Below are positions 12,362 through 24,844 of a stretch of 64,000 nucleotides of DNA, one piece after another. Source of the stretch: Haliotis asinina (taxonomy: Eukaryota > Mollusca > Gastropoda > Lepetellida > Haliotidae); the NCBI RefSeq assembly GCF_037392515.1, contig NC_090285.1, forward strand, positions 6,761,501 through 6,825,500. The letters are read 5' to 3'. Position numbers and translations under genes: made by a program. The notes beneath the pieces are model-generated. The model did not search any database, was not told where the DNA came from, and saw only the letters and a program-made list of their open reading frames with translations. Positions within the stretch are counted from its first letter, which is position 1. The number at the start of each line of letters is the position of its first letter.

Positions 12362-13170
12362 GATGCATAAACTGGCAGTGATCAGACACCACATGCATAC
12401 ATGTATAAGGTGTGTGATATCTGTGTCTGTGCATAGTGACCAATTATGGTGTGCGTGCGTGCGCATAAATATATGGTATCTGCATGACGGCGGCATAAGT
12501 TATGTAGCAATGTTATATGTAGAGAGAAAATATAAATAAATGATATATATTGTACAATGAATGAATGAATGAATGAATGAATGTCGTTCCTTCACACCCA
12601 AAATGCACAGTGATATATAGTTTTGAGTAATGGGAGGTTGTCACGACTTTACTCAGTATAAGTGTCACCTCTGGGCATCAAGCTACGGAGTGTTCAGCAA
12701 CTACAAACTGTATAATTGTATCAGTCATCTGGACCCGGTGTAAAGGGTTCGGTGCTCATAATTTTGACAAATATACAGACGTACTGAAAGGTTCCACATC
12801 AGTCTTTACTATCTGTTTTGTATTGCGTATCTGGGATCGTTGTAGAAACATTGTGTAATACACTCGCTGTAGAGCTATATCATAAGTAGTTGAAGTGCTT
12901 TTTCTAATGGCGTAGTATGTGTCGGGAGAAAGGCCTTCACAAACACCTTACAAACACACAAAGCTACCAAGTATGTACACATTGAAAACAACAATATTCA
13001 TCAAAATGTATTACATTTCACATAGGTTAATTGTGAAACCAATTCACGCATAAAAAGGGTGGATAGGGGGACTCCCCACATAAACTGGCATTTACGATAC
13101 TACCAGTCCACGATCATGCTTTATGACACAGGCTAGCTCATAGTATGTTAAAAAATAACTCGCTCCCATT
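12362..13170. other. Intergenic with short (ATGA)n
   Basis: A tract of about seven ATGA units lies at 12556-12584. Nothing else is recognisable. Confidence 0.5.
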
Positions 13171-13175
13171 TAGTT

Positions 13176-13342
13176 GGGGGCAGTAGGGTAGTCTTGTGAT
13201 AAAACGTTGGCTTCGTCATGCCGGAGACCCTGGTTCGATTCCCCATATCATGGGTACAAAGTAAGAAGCCCATTCATAATGTCCGCCGTGACATTGCTGG
13301 AATTTTGCTAAAAGCGGTGTAAAACCCCACTCACTCACCATT
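13176..13342 (+). repeat. tRNA-derived SINE, family B
   Basis: Begins 'gggggcagtagggtagtctt', has A-box-like 'tagtcttgtgat' and an intact B-box 'ggttcgattcc', then 'tgctggaattttgctaaaag', 'cggtgtaaaac' and CTCA tail. Full length. Confidence 0.85.
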
Positions 13343-13344
13343 AC

Positions 13345-14365
13345 GTGACCCAGCTTCGTTTCGAGTCCGACTCGAACGTCGAGACACTAACAAATACATG
13401 TCGAATTAAATTACTCGATATGCGAAAAAGATTCTGTGCAAAATGAGAAAATTTTACAAAACTGTTATATGCGATTGGAAGAAGTGAACTATTAAACTTT
13501 AACTAAACTCCATTTAGTAACCAGGACAAGAGTTAAACGCATACTGAAGATAATGCAGGACCATCATCTCGAATTGTACTGGTCACATGAGGGTCGGCAA
13601 ACACACGAAGGGCACTAAACCCTTTATCTGTATCTGTGACTTTGTTGACGTCCACCCTTATCACACCGCAGGTATCACTTACATAAACGGTGGCACATTA
13701 GCACGGTGGCCCGCATCTGAAATCCAATGTCTTCTTCAGAAAATATCATGTCTTCCAGTGTATCGTCATAAATAATAATCGTAACACCACAGCAATCGGA
13801 TAATACAAGATGTGTTTGGCGCGTAGCCAGGAAAATACAGTCTAAGGACACATTGATGAGACATTTTGAAAACAGGGAGGCTATTGCATACCTAAAAGTA
13901 AAACATTCTTCTAAACACGAGATAAAGTTAAGAAAAAACATAAACAACATAACAAAACATGCAAACCATGAAAATATACTCCAAACTAGCGGATCGAACT
14001 CAAGCGTACCCTGGCCAAAATGTGAATATTGTAAACTACAGTTACAGTAAATGACCCTGTATGAATGTCAGTTTTACCGGCTCAGCAGAGACAGCTGATG
14101 GTTTCTGAGTGTCTGCTTTAACAACTCTCGAGGAATCAGTACATGACTCAGTAATGCTATTTTATCAGCATGCGTTTATCAGTGAGTTTGGGTTGTCTAA
14201 TGGAGTAACGATCAATGTGTAGGTGAAAGTTTTGCATATTTCTTACTGGTTTATGCACATAACAAAAGATACAATACTTAAGGAGTAAAACAATTTCAAA
14301 GCATAGATCATCGATGTTGGATGTAGACTAAACAATTTGAGACTGAAGTGTCAGGCTGTTTTCTC
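13345..14365. other. Intergenic, no gene seen
   Basis: Overlapping short frames on both strands at 13587-14050 carry no recognisable domain. Confidence 0.4.
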
Positions 14366-14367
14366 AT

Positions 14368-15150
14368 ATGATAATTTATTGTGTAATAGACAAAGACACG
14401 TTTTATCTATCATTTATTGTGTAATGTAGACAAAGACACGTTATATCTATCATTTATTGTGTAATGTAGACAAAGACACGTTTTATCTATCATTTATTGT
14501 ATAATGTAGACAAAGACACGTTTTATCTATCATTTGTTGTGTAATGTACACAAAGACACGTTTTATCTATCATTTGTTGTATAATGTAGACAAACACACG
14601 TTTTATCTCTCATTTATTGTGTAATGTAGACAAACACACGTTTTATCTATCATTTATTGTGTAATGTAGACAAACACACGTTTTATCTATCATTTGTTGT
14701 GTAATGTAGACAAACACACGTTTTATCTATCATTCATTGTGCAATGTAGACAAACACACGTTTTATCTATCATTTAATGTGTAATGTAGACAAAGACATG
14801 TTTTATCTATCATTTATTGTGTAATGTATACAAACACACGTTTTATCTATCATTTATTGTGTAATGTAGACAAAGACACGTTTTATCTATCATTTGTTGT
14901 ATAATGTAGACAAAGACACGTTTTATCTATCATTTGTTGTATAATGTAGACAAAGACACGTTTTATCTATCATTTGTTGTGTAATGTAGACAAACACGTT
15001 CTATCTATCATTTATTGTATAATGTAGACAAAGAGACGTTTCATCTATCATTTATTGTATAATGTAGACAAAAACACGTTCTATCTATCATTTGTGTATA
15101 ATGTAGACAAAGACATGTTTTATCTATAATTTATTGTATAATGTAGACAT
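14368..15150. repeat. 40-bp minisatellite
   Basis: About 20 units of 40 bp: 'acacgttttatctatcattt', then 'attgtgtaatgtagacaaag'. Variants occur at a few fixed sites (attg/gttg, gtgt/gtat, aaag/aaac). Slightly shorter and more diverged units mark the right end, typical of decay at an array edge. Confidence 0.95.
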
Positions 15151-15353
15151 CTATAAAAACTGCGCTCGGATGCCACTGTACAATATGAGAAACGTTTTTC
15201 GTTTTATATAATATTTAAGTCTCCAATTCTAAAGTGTAAGCACGTGGGGTTTTTTTGTGCTACGCTGTCGCTACGCCACTGTCTGTAGCTTGTAGACTAG
15301 GAATCAGCACGCAAATCTGCCATTTACTTACCCCCTGTTTATTTAATACCAGA

Positions 15354-15452
15354 GCCTCGATCCACAAAGCGTTCATAGCGCTACATTTGCAATGATGAAC
15401 TACAGACCTAGGACAGGACGTAACGTTACGAACGCTTAGTGGATCGGGGCCT
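15354..15452. mobile_element. Foldback MITE 1 of a cluster
   Basis: Inverted arms 'gatccacaaagcgttcat' (left) and 'gaacgcttagtggatc' (right) enclose about 55 bp. There is no coding capacity. Confidence 0.65.
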
Positions 15453-15556
15453 AGATTGTCGAAGCTCTCTTAGCGCTAAGATAGTCGTAAGTGTCATGCA
15501 TTAACGTTAACTTACGACTGTCTCAGCGCTAAGAGAGCATCGGAAATCTAGGCCTG
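15448..15556. mobile_element. Foldback MITE 2 of a cluster
   Basis: Left arm 'gctctcttagcgctaaga', 'tagtcgtaag'; right arm 'cttacgactg', 'tctcagcgctaagagagc', bounded by 'cctaga' and 'tctagg'. The element is almost wholly palindromic. Confidence 0.75.
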
Positions 15557-15559
15557 GGA

Positions 15560-15680
15560 ACCTGGGTCTAGGTTTTCGAAACTCTCTTAGCGCTAGGATA
15601 GTCGTAAGTGCCAAACACTAACACAGACAAATTCGACAATTTAAGCGCTAAGAGAGCTTCGAAAAGAAAATCTTGGCCCA
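15560..15680. mobile_element. Foldback MITE 3, same family as MITE 2
   Basis: Left arm 'ttcgaaactctcttagcgct', 'aggatagtcgtaag'; right arm 'aagcgctaagagagcttcga'. It is related to the neighbouring element but has a diverged middle. Confidence 0.7.
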
Positions 15681-16049
15681 TAACTAGCTAGTATTACCGT
15701 GGCAATATTCTCGATGCAGTATCGATGTAAATGGATGCAATCAGTTCTGTTTAACTCTGTTGATGTTTAACTTTGGTTGATCTCGAGTTAAACGACACAC
15801 GTAAATGTATTGTCTCAAGTCGGACATGTGATGTTCAGTCATGTGCAATCTCCTGCATGTCGTCCCATCATCATTCTACTGTGTCAGCCACTGACAATCC
15901 AGTACAATGTTCATATAGTGTTTGTATAATATATTGGATATAGGATATTTGAAACTCCTTTTACATTGTTCTTTGATGATATACATGACTCTTTGGCTGA
16001 TTACTCACTATTCATTCACTGAGGTTTTGTGCTGTTGTTTGTGTTGCTC

Positions 16050-16160
16050 GTGCAGAGCCTGGGTTGGTGGGTAGCCTACAGGTTAAAGCGTTTGCTAGTG
16101 ACGCCGAAGACCTGGTTCGATTCCCCTCATGGGTACGATGTGTAAAGTCAGTCAGCGGAT
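16050..16160 (+). repeat. tRNA-derived SINE, family B, 5' part only
   Basis: Has 'tgggtagcctacaggttaaa' (A-box region), 'gccgaagacctggttcgatt' (B-box), and 'cccctcatgggtac'. The 3' half is missing. Confidence 0.7.
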
Positions 16161-18950
16161 TCCCCGGCTCTTGCTATACATATACACTCGGTAACCGCGG
16201 ATGTCCACGAAGCGAACCTCACTATACCTGTGCTGTGAATTTCTGACACTTTTAGATCGTGACAAGATACTGCACTTCTGACTAGCGATATCATTGGATA
16301 AGATACACTCAGCAGAGACAGAGAGCCCAGTCTTGTGTGTGGACACACGGTATATAGTGCACTTTTGACACTCATGTGATATTGATTGATCTAGGACCTG
16401 GAGTGTAATGGTTAACTGGTTCACCATTTGCAGAAATACATATAACAGTCGCTTTTTATTCATTTGATCTGTAAGAAATATAACACCATAATCACTGGGG
16501 ACGTGTGGTGGTGACACTATATTGTTATTATTTGCCATTTTCTGGGTTGTCGTCTGCTACATGTCAGTATTTGATAAACAGCTGTTGTGTCATTGTCTCT
16601 CACAATAGCTGTATGTGAAAGGCACTGGACAGACAGATCTACATGCATGACATGAGAATTAGCACCCACATAGTATACCTATTGTTTTCTCATATCTTCT
16701 CATCAGTATATGCATATCTGGAAGGGATCATGGAAAATACGCCAATATCCCCTTTAATAGAAATACTTATTAACATTGACACAGATTACAGCTTATATAT
16801 GGGAGTAAGGACGTGATGTAAACTTAGACAAACCAGACTTGTTCTCAGCGTTTCACTTAATGTGCATACACCATTGTAATACAAACCAATAATATCGATA
16901 ATAAATGTACGACTTTTGATCGTTTTTTCATCCTTGGATGAATAAAATTCTGAGGCTAAAATGTTCAGTTGTAGAGGTAAAATCATGAGGATTTGTAACC
17001 TTCACTTCACTTTTTTCGATTAATGTATTTTGTTTAAACTGAAATTCATCCGCATGTTTTCACTACAGACAAGAGTCCTAAGTGACTAATACAACAGGAT
17101 TGTGTGGTGTGGTGTGGTGTGTGTGTGTGTGGTGTGTGTGTGTCTCACTGCTTGATTGACGCATGTCTTCATATTCACACATCTATACTGACCATCTCTA
17201 TGACTAGACTGTCTGGTCATTTGGCTGGAATGTAAACCAATAAACAAATATACAGACACAACAGGATTAACAACAGCCATTAGGGCAGAAATTAACAAAC
17301 TCCTAGTTATGATGAAGCACACACTCAATATGATCTCCACCCTTTAATCTTTATCCACAGTGCCAGTCTTTATGAGCATCTCCAGTGCAAGCATGTAACA
17401 ACAGAACAGCAAATATATAAAATATTTTATTCCTATTTGAAAAACAAACAGTAAAATAAGCTCCAATACATATTCTTGAATTTAAGTACCAAGTCATATC
17501 ATAATACAAAACCAAATGAGTTTACAGCACATTCCAATGTGCCAGATTTGCACCAGTGGCATATGATTCATATGTGAATAATGCCATTATAAATTGCACT
17601 GTATTTCCACACCATGTATATTCAAAGCTCACTGGGTCAATGAATCAGTTCGCTTTAAATTTTCAATTCCCTATGGAGTATACAACCCAATATGTCTCTT
17701 AAGACCTGGAAGGCTCCTGTAACCAGAACTTGTCATCATGTAAAAAATAGTATAACAGAAACTTTCCTCTTTTTCTATGATGAACTTGTGGAGTACATAA
17801 ATGCCAAAAAGAGATATTGCTGTCCCTTAATAAGTAGAAGTAAAAAAGATGTATAAGTAGCCTATAAGACATGATATATGCACCTGTCATCAGTCAGGTG
17901 ATTTCTGTTACCAATCAATCAGCAACAAGATGGTAATACTAGCATGTACTAGGTAGTTGGCTGGTGTAATACAGCTCATACACTATCTTATCACCCATTG
18001 GTATTTTGACAACATAAGGTCATATATAAGTAACCTTTGGTTAACAATGGTATCTTGCATGAGAAGACCAGTCATTGTGACAAGTCAACAAACTGCTGTG
18101 AATACGTGCAATACAATATATTACATAGCTGATGACATGTTGATATTGTTTATAATATCAAAATAAGTTGTACATACCTTTGCAGCCAAGTCATGAAATA
18201 AACAAGTAATAATATGTCAATAAAATAAGAAAGGATTATTAACTTCAGAATGAAAACTGAAGCACTGTTTTGGGATAGATTCTTACATTCTTTTTCAAGT
18301 GTTAGAAACTATACCCAAACCTTCATGCAGATGTTTACCAGTACTTGAACCTTACCCCTTTGTCAGTTCTATAATAACTCCTATAAAAGCATAACAGACG
18401 GTTACATATTAATTATGTCTTGATTATACACATAAAAAAAAATCTACATGCAAACCAGTAACAGGCTACTAACAGCGGAAAGTAACATTATTACGCAGTA
18501 CAAACCTACAAGTTTCAGAGGGTACCTCAGAAGATATGACACCTCTAAGGTATCAAGCATGGGAGCTGTTATTGTTTTAAGCACATTTTACCAAAATTCT
18601 GACAATATCTTGTCTGGGAACACCAGAAATGAGCTTTATAAAAGTGAGAAATCACATCCAGGATTTAGTTTTGACACTTCATCTGGGTGGAGAGGTGGAA
18701 GTGGAGGGGGAGAATAGGAAAGTATAGATGGTGTCACAAGTTTGGGTAAGATATATGTCATAGTAAGTGATCAAGTTGGGTTTTACATTTTTTCGGCAGT
18801 AGCCACTGGGACAGAAACACATAAGTCAACATCATGTTAATATTGAGTTATTACCAATGACGTCAAACACCCTATATTGTCAACAGGTTTAGATTAGAGT
18901 ATTTTGTGGATTAATTTATACCTTATTGATAAACAACGAACGGAACAGTA
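16161..18950. other. Intergenic; includes (GT)n
   Basis: A GT/GGTGT-rich microsatellite is at 17100-17145. Open frames of 128 and 75 codons at 16148-16538 overlap one another on the minus strand and show no domain. The right part lies downstream of the TSPO stop codon and could contain its 3' UTR if a distal poly(A) site is used. Confidence 0.4.
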
Positions 18951-18952
18951 AA

Positions 18953-19012
18953 TGAGTGTGTTTAGTTTAATATCACTTTTAGCAATATTCCAGCAAAATC
19001 ATTGTGAGGCGC
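18953..19012 (-). repeat. Family B SINE 3' fragment
   Basis: Minus-strand reading gives 'gctggaatattgctaaaagt', 'gatattaaactaaacacact'. Only the tail is present. Confidence 0.5.
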
Positions 19013-19349
19013 ACAATATTGACGTGGTTTGACTAGACTTAGCTTTAAACAAAGTTATCACATACTTAGACTGAAAATATTTTAGGCCTGATGAAAACAG
19101 TCAAGGTTACTCTCTTTTTGTGACTGTTAGCAATCTCACAACAGATTGTCCTCAAACACACTCTTCTGGAATCTTGGCCTTGTCTGACACTAGTTTGGGA
19201 TCGTGAGGAAGAGTGCATTTGGTGGGGTGGAGATTACAATACTCAACACCTGGACATTTGCATCAGCAATAGATACATGGAGCAACAGGATCTGATGTAT
19301 TCCTGATCTATCCTCCATCTCTACTGGGGTTTCTTGACTGAGATGTTAA

Positions 19350-19355
19350 TTTATT
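19350..19355 (-). terminator. Candidate poly(A) signal of TSPO
   Basis: AATAAA on the minus strand about 220 bp after the TSPO stop codon. It is the first such hexamer I find downstream, but common motifs of this kind are weak evidence. Confidence 0.35.
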
Positions 19356-19574
19356 GACAATAATTCACTGCACTTTGAATAAGAGAACAGGGTAATGTGT
19401 ACAGCAATACAGGGCAGTAATGCTAGCTCTCCCCAAAAGAAATTTGGTGAAAGTTTAAAACAAATACATCTACATCTAATAAAGTTTACTGAAAACAGAC
19501 TTTTTTCCATGCACTGTGGGTACTCTCATCATGCTGACTTGTTCAACAAGATCAGACAACTCTGACCTGACTGT

Positions 19575-22495
19575 TCAGTCTGTGCGGTCCTTGTTACTAC
19601 GCCAGATGCTGAAAGTGAGGCAGCTTGCAAGTGAGACCCAGCCCAGGTAGGGGATTAACAGATAGGAGGCGGTCCGGTTGACGGGATGGAAGGTGATGAT
19701 TGTTGCAAGGATTGCTCCCCACAGAGCACCAATCTCAATTGTGGCCTGTAACAGATGCACCACAGTAACAAGCACCTGTAATTACAGGCCTATGGGTGTG
19801 AAGATGCTTCAATCTCATGTATCAACACTTACACCACAAGGACTTGGGCTTGTGCTTTTTGTAACAATAAAACATGCACAAAATTCCGAAATTACACAAC
19901 TCCATTTAGGTGAACAACTTGAAAGATGAAAAACTTGGTTAGCAGCTGTGTTGTGCCTCACAGAAACTTGTTCATGGAATCAAAAGAGCAGAATCAGATT
20001 GTACTGAGATAGATGGCAATAAAATACCAGCCCGAGAATTGTATGACTTCGTGAACAATACTCTGGGCAACCTTAATCCATACATATTTAGTGTATCACA
20101 CAGAGTATTTTCATGTGAAAAATAACAATGCAATGATATATTTATAAATTTTTACTTTCCTAACCACTGAATGAGTGAGTAAGTGAGTTGAGTTTTACGC
20201 AGCACTCAGCAATATTCCAACTACATTGTGCTGGTCTAAATAATCGAGTCTGGACCAGACAATCCAGTGATCAACAGCATGAACATCAATCTGTGCTACT
20301 GGGAACCGATGACTTGTCAACCAAGTCAGTGAGCCTGACCACCTCATCCCATTAGTCACCTCTTACGATAAACATAGTCGCCCTTTATGGCAAGCATGTG
20401 TTGCTGAATGTCTGTTCTACCCCAGACATTCACAGGCTCCTAACCACTGAACCAATCTGCATTATTGCAATATGACAATACAAACTGACTAAGTATCTGG
20501 AAAGCTCATTACTGTGGTCAAAGTACTCAAAACAATATGATCTATCTAATTATTCAGCCATATTCCACATCATGTTAAACAAAACCTGACCTAACAGTAA
20601 TCTTGCTGTTATTGGATTTTAAACATTTCTAAACACTGCTATTTAATGTGCACAAACGTATTTTCATCTTCTCTCATAAACTTTGGCCACCATGTGGTTG
20701 TATGTGGTCTTCATACCCATGCAGTAAAGACAATGAAAATATACTCACCAAGCCCAACTTCTTGGCACCAAAGAATATCGGTGTCCAAGCCCAGTTAAGA
20801 GCAAGCTGAGTGCCAAAACAGGCAAGAGGCAGTTTAGCATCTCCGCTAAATCCCCCACCATCTCGCCACACGAGATACGAGGCATATCCCATTGAAGAGT
20901 ACAGGTACGTCCACACTGGTCCAAACACGTAGTTTGGGGGTCTCCATGATGGCCTCCTCAAGTGCTGGAAATACAACACAAACAAACTAAACAACACATA
21001 ATGGAACTGGTCAAGTGAGCTGTCAGGTAACATCGTGCTGGGATTCCAGGGCACAGCAGGTGAGGTGAGGTGAGGTGAGGTGAGGTGAGGTGAGGTGAGG
21101 TGAGGTGAGGCGAGGCGAGGTGAGGCGAGGTGAGGTTTAATGTAATGAATATTTCATTCATATGATGATGTGCATGCATGTCTGCATGAACTTGCCCAAA
21201 CTTTTATAAGTTTTTATAGTACTAGCTCACTGAGATACCATGCTACAGTTAAACATGAACAGCTAACTCAGACACATTATACTGACAAGTCAACAAGTCC
21301 TTGTACCAATTAATACCGAGCACCAGGCTGGGACCAACAAGTGTCATACTTTGACATTTTTTGGTATGATGCGGCTTGGGATTGAACCTGCAACCTTCCA
21401 AACTCAAGGTGGAATCAGATTGTACTGACCATGGATATGGTCAGATGCAACAAGGAAGATCAGCTGTTTAGCCTGGACTGACTGAGGGTGTAGATTTATT
21501 GCGTCAAAGCATTCATTGTGTCAAAGGCCTGGTTCTACATTTGACTGCCTTTTTGCACGTCACATGACAGTAGAAGAATGGCCAATCACTAGGAGGCCAT
21601 ATCATCCCCAGTCAGGTTTCCCTAATTCATTCAAATTGTACTCCAGGTTCCTATCACATACATTTTTTTTCAAATTAACATGAATTTATCTGAGAGAATG
21701 TCCCAGTTCAATGTATAAATTTGACTGGAATTTTCTCTATGGATTGTGGCTTCATCACTTCTGTCATCTAGTGTATTCTGTTGTGAGGTGTTTTCAGCTG
21801 ACAACACAGCAGTAGGCAATATGAAACAGAGTTACATTAGCATCTACGCTTAACTGGGATACCAGGATTTCCTGCAGTTAAGGCCATGTGCCTCCAATTG
21901 GTTCATCGGCCAAAGTAAAGATAATCAATGTAGTGCATGAGAGTGTAGTCCCTTGGTAGATTCACATGATGAAAATGTCTTAGCCACATTCACTGTACTG
22001 TCAGCAGATTCCATGTGCACAGGACTCACTGGAGTTGAGGCACTGGTCAGGTGACTGATGCAGAAATCGACCAATGAAAAGCATGTGACTCACACTCAAT
22101 ATCTATCAATGTGGAAAATATTTTAATAGAATGTAATCTGGTTCTTACTTTTGAGAATGTCAGTAAAGCGAACATATGCAGTTGTTTTTTCTTGAATTCT
22201 ATTCCAGCTTTGTAACTGCTTTATTCATTTAAGACCAGTTAAAAATATTGCTGAAGTTTCCTGACTATAAAAATTGCTTGTGGAATAAATTATGGTTTGA
22301 CCAAAAGGGTCATTTTTCATAATTAAGCCCAGGGATTAATGTGGGGCTTCCTGGTATATCAATATTACGGCATGCCACAACACCACTGCTTACCTCATAC
22401 CAGTCTGGGATAGCCTTCCTTGTCAAGAAGCCTCCAGCAATACCACCAAGGTTAGGAAATACTATTGCAAACGCTGGACGAACGTACTCAGACAT
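19575..22495 (-). CDS. TSPO: Translocator protein TSPO (3 coding exons)
   Basis: TSPO/MBR-family five-helix protein of the outer mitochondrial membrane that binds cholesterol and tetrapyrroles. Coding exons (minus): 22495-22394, 20964-20749, 19745-19575, joined by GT-AG introns all in phase 0, giving 162 aa (human: 169). Exon 1 has 'FPNLGG' near the N-terminus. Exon 2 has 'PSWRPP' (39-44), '[20 protein letters not shown]' and '[15 protein letters not shown]' from residue 87. Exon 3 has 'LLIPYLGW' and '[10 protein letters not shown]'. The order and spacing match the family throughout. The C-terminal cholesterol-recognition (CRAC) stretch, LNYxVWR in human, reads LTFSIWR here: Phe replaces the Tyr, while the Arg is kept. 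The ATG is chosen because the frame above it, with 'acttacataacagcag' nearby, has no family similarity. A 5' UTR exon was not located. Identity is very firm. Confidence 0.95.
20167..20436 (-). repeat. Interspersed repeat family A, full-length copy in TSPO intron 2
   Basis: Reverse complement of the family: tail (GAGT)n at the left, 'agcaatattcca', 'agtctggaccagacaatcca', 'cttgtcaaccaagtcagtga', and 'ctgttctaccccagacattc' at the right. Confidence 0.85.
21059..21136. repeat. (GGTGA)n microsatellite in TSPO intron 1
   Basis: About 15 pentamer units of GGTGA/GGCGA. The LTSPH-repeat open frame on the minus strand is a by-product. Confidence 0.9.
21140..22393. other. TSPO intron 1 remainder
   Basis: No further exon or repeat family recognised within this intron. 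Confidence 0.5.
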
Positions 22496-23756
22496 CTGTA
22501 ACAAGTTGAGGTTATAACTTACATAACAGCAGTTATATAACATCCCACATCAGATTTCTGATCACAACTTTTTGTGTCACTTCAGCGATAACTAACAGCT
22601 GAAGATAAACTACTAACCTGACATGACCCCCAAATAAGTGAGAAAAAGAGAAAATGAAAGGTTCACTGAAATTTTAAAAGTTCTTTTCTAGAGTAAGTTA
22701 AAACGAATTGGGGGATATTTACACACACTTGCCTCTTTCAGTTTCAGAAGAGGTTATCCTTTCGTTTTAACATTTACTTCGTTTGTGCACGACAAAAACA
22801 TTGTTTTGTAACGGCAATAATATTGACAAATAAACTCTGTAACTGAGTCCACTACGGCAGACGTCATCGTGATCACCGACCATGGGTAGGCGAGATGACA
22901 CTGACCTCGGTTGGTGAATCACCTCGCCAGCAGCTCACAACTCAATCTGAATCCTGTGAATGATCATGTCTGCACCTGGGGAGAATCCTGTAGAACTACT
23001 TCAGTAATTCGCTTCTGTCATTAAACATAACTTGCAACCATACCACCACATCATCCACGTGTTGCATGAGAAAAAATCTCACCTTACGTAAGCTCCCTTC
23101 TGCAACCACTTGGACCTCAAAACGAAATGTGTTGTCTGGTGAGGTTATCTGGAGGACAGCCCGGTCTCTATGGTAGGACAAAAACGTGGATTTGAGAATA
23201 TTAAAACGAACGAGCTACTTTCTACATTTCTAAAATGTAGTGCTTCCGTGTTATAATATCATGCTTTATATCGAGAAATAAATCCATTTTAATCAAAGGG
23301 AATAGAAATGGATGTTTTTGTACCTACAACCATGCTCCTTGACTCGACGACTAGTGAAGCCACCCTTGAAATACTGTCGTGTCGCATGCAACTTTGTTTG
23401 TATGATTCGTCTTTTACATGTATTCTATGCCAACCTGTCATTTTGCGGAAACAAATTGTACAGTTTGTACTGTTTCCGAGCATTCACCGATTTCCTGTAT
23501 TTATATCGTTACCAAAACCTTAATATGTTTGAGTTGCATAATTAGGAAAAAATAGAGAAACTCACACCGCCTTGTCCTGCATTTAATCAACCTAACTACC
23601 GACATCTGACCTTTCTAAAATTACATAACATAATAGTTTAAACGTTTTTATCTTTAATATCTTTCAAAAGACTTTTGTGACCATTGACCATGTGATTTAT
23701 GTCTAAACTGCCCAAAAACGTCTTTGGCGAGATGGTCTCTGTCGAAAGTAAGAATC

Positions 23757-23800
23757 GAGTGAGTGAGTGAGTGAGTGAGTGAGTGAGTGAGTGAGTGAGT
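23757..23800. repeat. (GAGT)n microsatellite
   Basis: Eleven near-perfect units. It matches the reverse complement of the CTCA tail of the two SINE-like families, but no SINE body is attached. Confidence 0.9.
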
Positions 23801-24844
23801 ATTAAAGCGTCTTAAACTTCGAGAAAGAAACAACGAAAATATTGAAAGATTAAAATTGCACAGTTCGTAGAGAATTAATTTTCCATAAAACTCTTCTTCA
23901 GGAGTTTGGTTCCTTGCAGTTGTGTTTGCATTGACATTCTGAAACTTTATACACTTGGTTGATATACTAGTATTCAACTATTTCAAGTAACGTACAGAGA
24001 AAATCGAAACATATATTTTACCGCGGTTATGCATGACATGCTTTAAACTGCATGTTGGAAAAAGGTTTCTTATGATGTCATATGAGACAACATTGCACTT
24101 TAGTTCATGAACATGATTTTCTCCCCACAACACGAGGCTATAGATCTGCCACATGATATGCAGATTCTATACATTACAAATATGTTTTTAGAAACGTAAA
24201 TCTAGAGCGGTTTTGCTACCTATCGGGCCTGAATAACCTTTCAGCAAACCTTTGCATTCGTTTGAAATTCACTTAGATTTGAGAAAAAAAAAAATAAACC
24301 AAGACTCTACTCCAACGAGTGGTAACTGTATACTTTTCAGTGTTCCAAAGACAACCACTAAGGATTGCAGAGACGGGAGACGGTGTTTTCGTAACCCAGA
24401 CTGTTTCGTAGACGGTGATTTCATAGACGTGTATATAATTGTAATTGTATAATGTTATTCTGCAAGCATATTAATTAATCTTTCAGCAATATGAAATTTG
24501 GAACAGCTGAGGACATGAAAAGTATGATTGAAGATGGAACGAATATTATCCCGTATCTCCTCTTTATGGAAATGTGTTTAGATTTATATACAAAATTTGT
24601 TGTGATGATGATTATTTGATCACGTATTTATGAACAAGAGAGATAATTTAATATATTTTTGAACAATAACAATAATATGAATGATTTATTTTTGCCATCT
24701 TAAGCTTTATATACCATAACTGTTTGCATAGATAATGTTTGTCGGCAAATACCGCAAATAAGAAAATAATGAAATTGTTAAACAGCTTTCACTGTTTACT
24801 CATCGAAGCCATTCGGTTGCACTTTGTTGTTGTGAATATTAATC

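Noticed and set aside
13176-13342. tRNA gene
   Set aside because: A- and B-boxes are present, but there is no cloverleaf with acceptor stem, and the sequence recurs as a dispersed SINE with a shared tail.
16148-16538. 128-codon and 75-codon minus frames
   Set aside because: They overlap a SINE B copy at one end and each other in different registers; no domain.
20958-21179. Minus-strand frame with LTSPH repeats
   Set aside because: Translation of the (GGTGA)n tract in TSPO intron 1. The true exon there is in another register.
22996-23181. 61-codon minus frame as an upstream exon of TSPO
   Set aside because: TSPO already has a start codon with the usual family N-terminus. This frame has no similarity I recognise and no clear donor leading to 22495.
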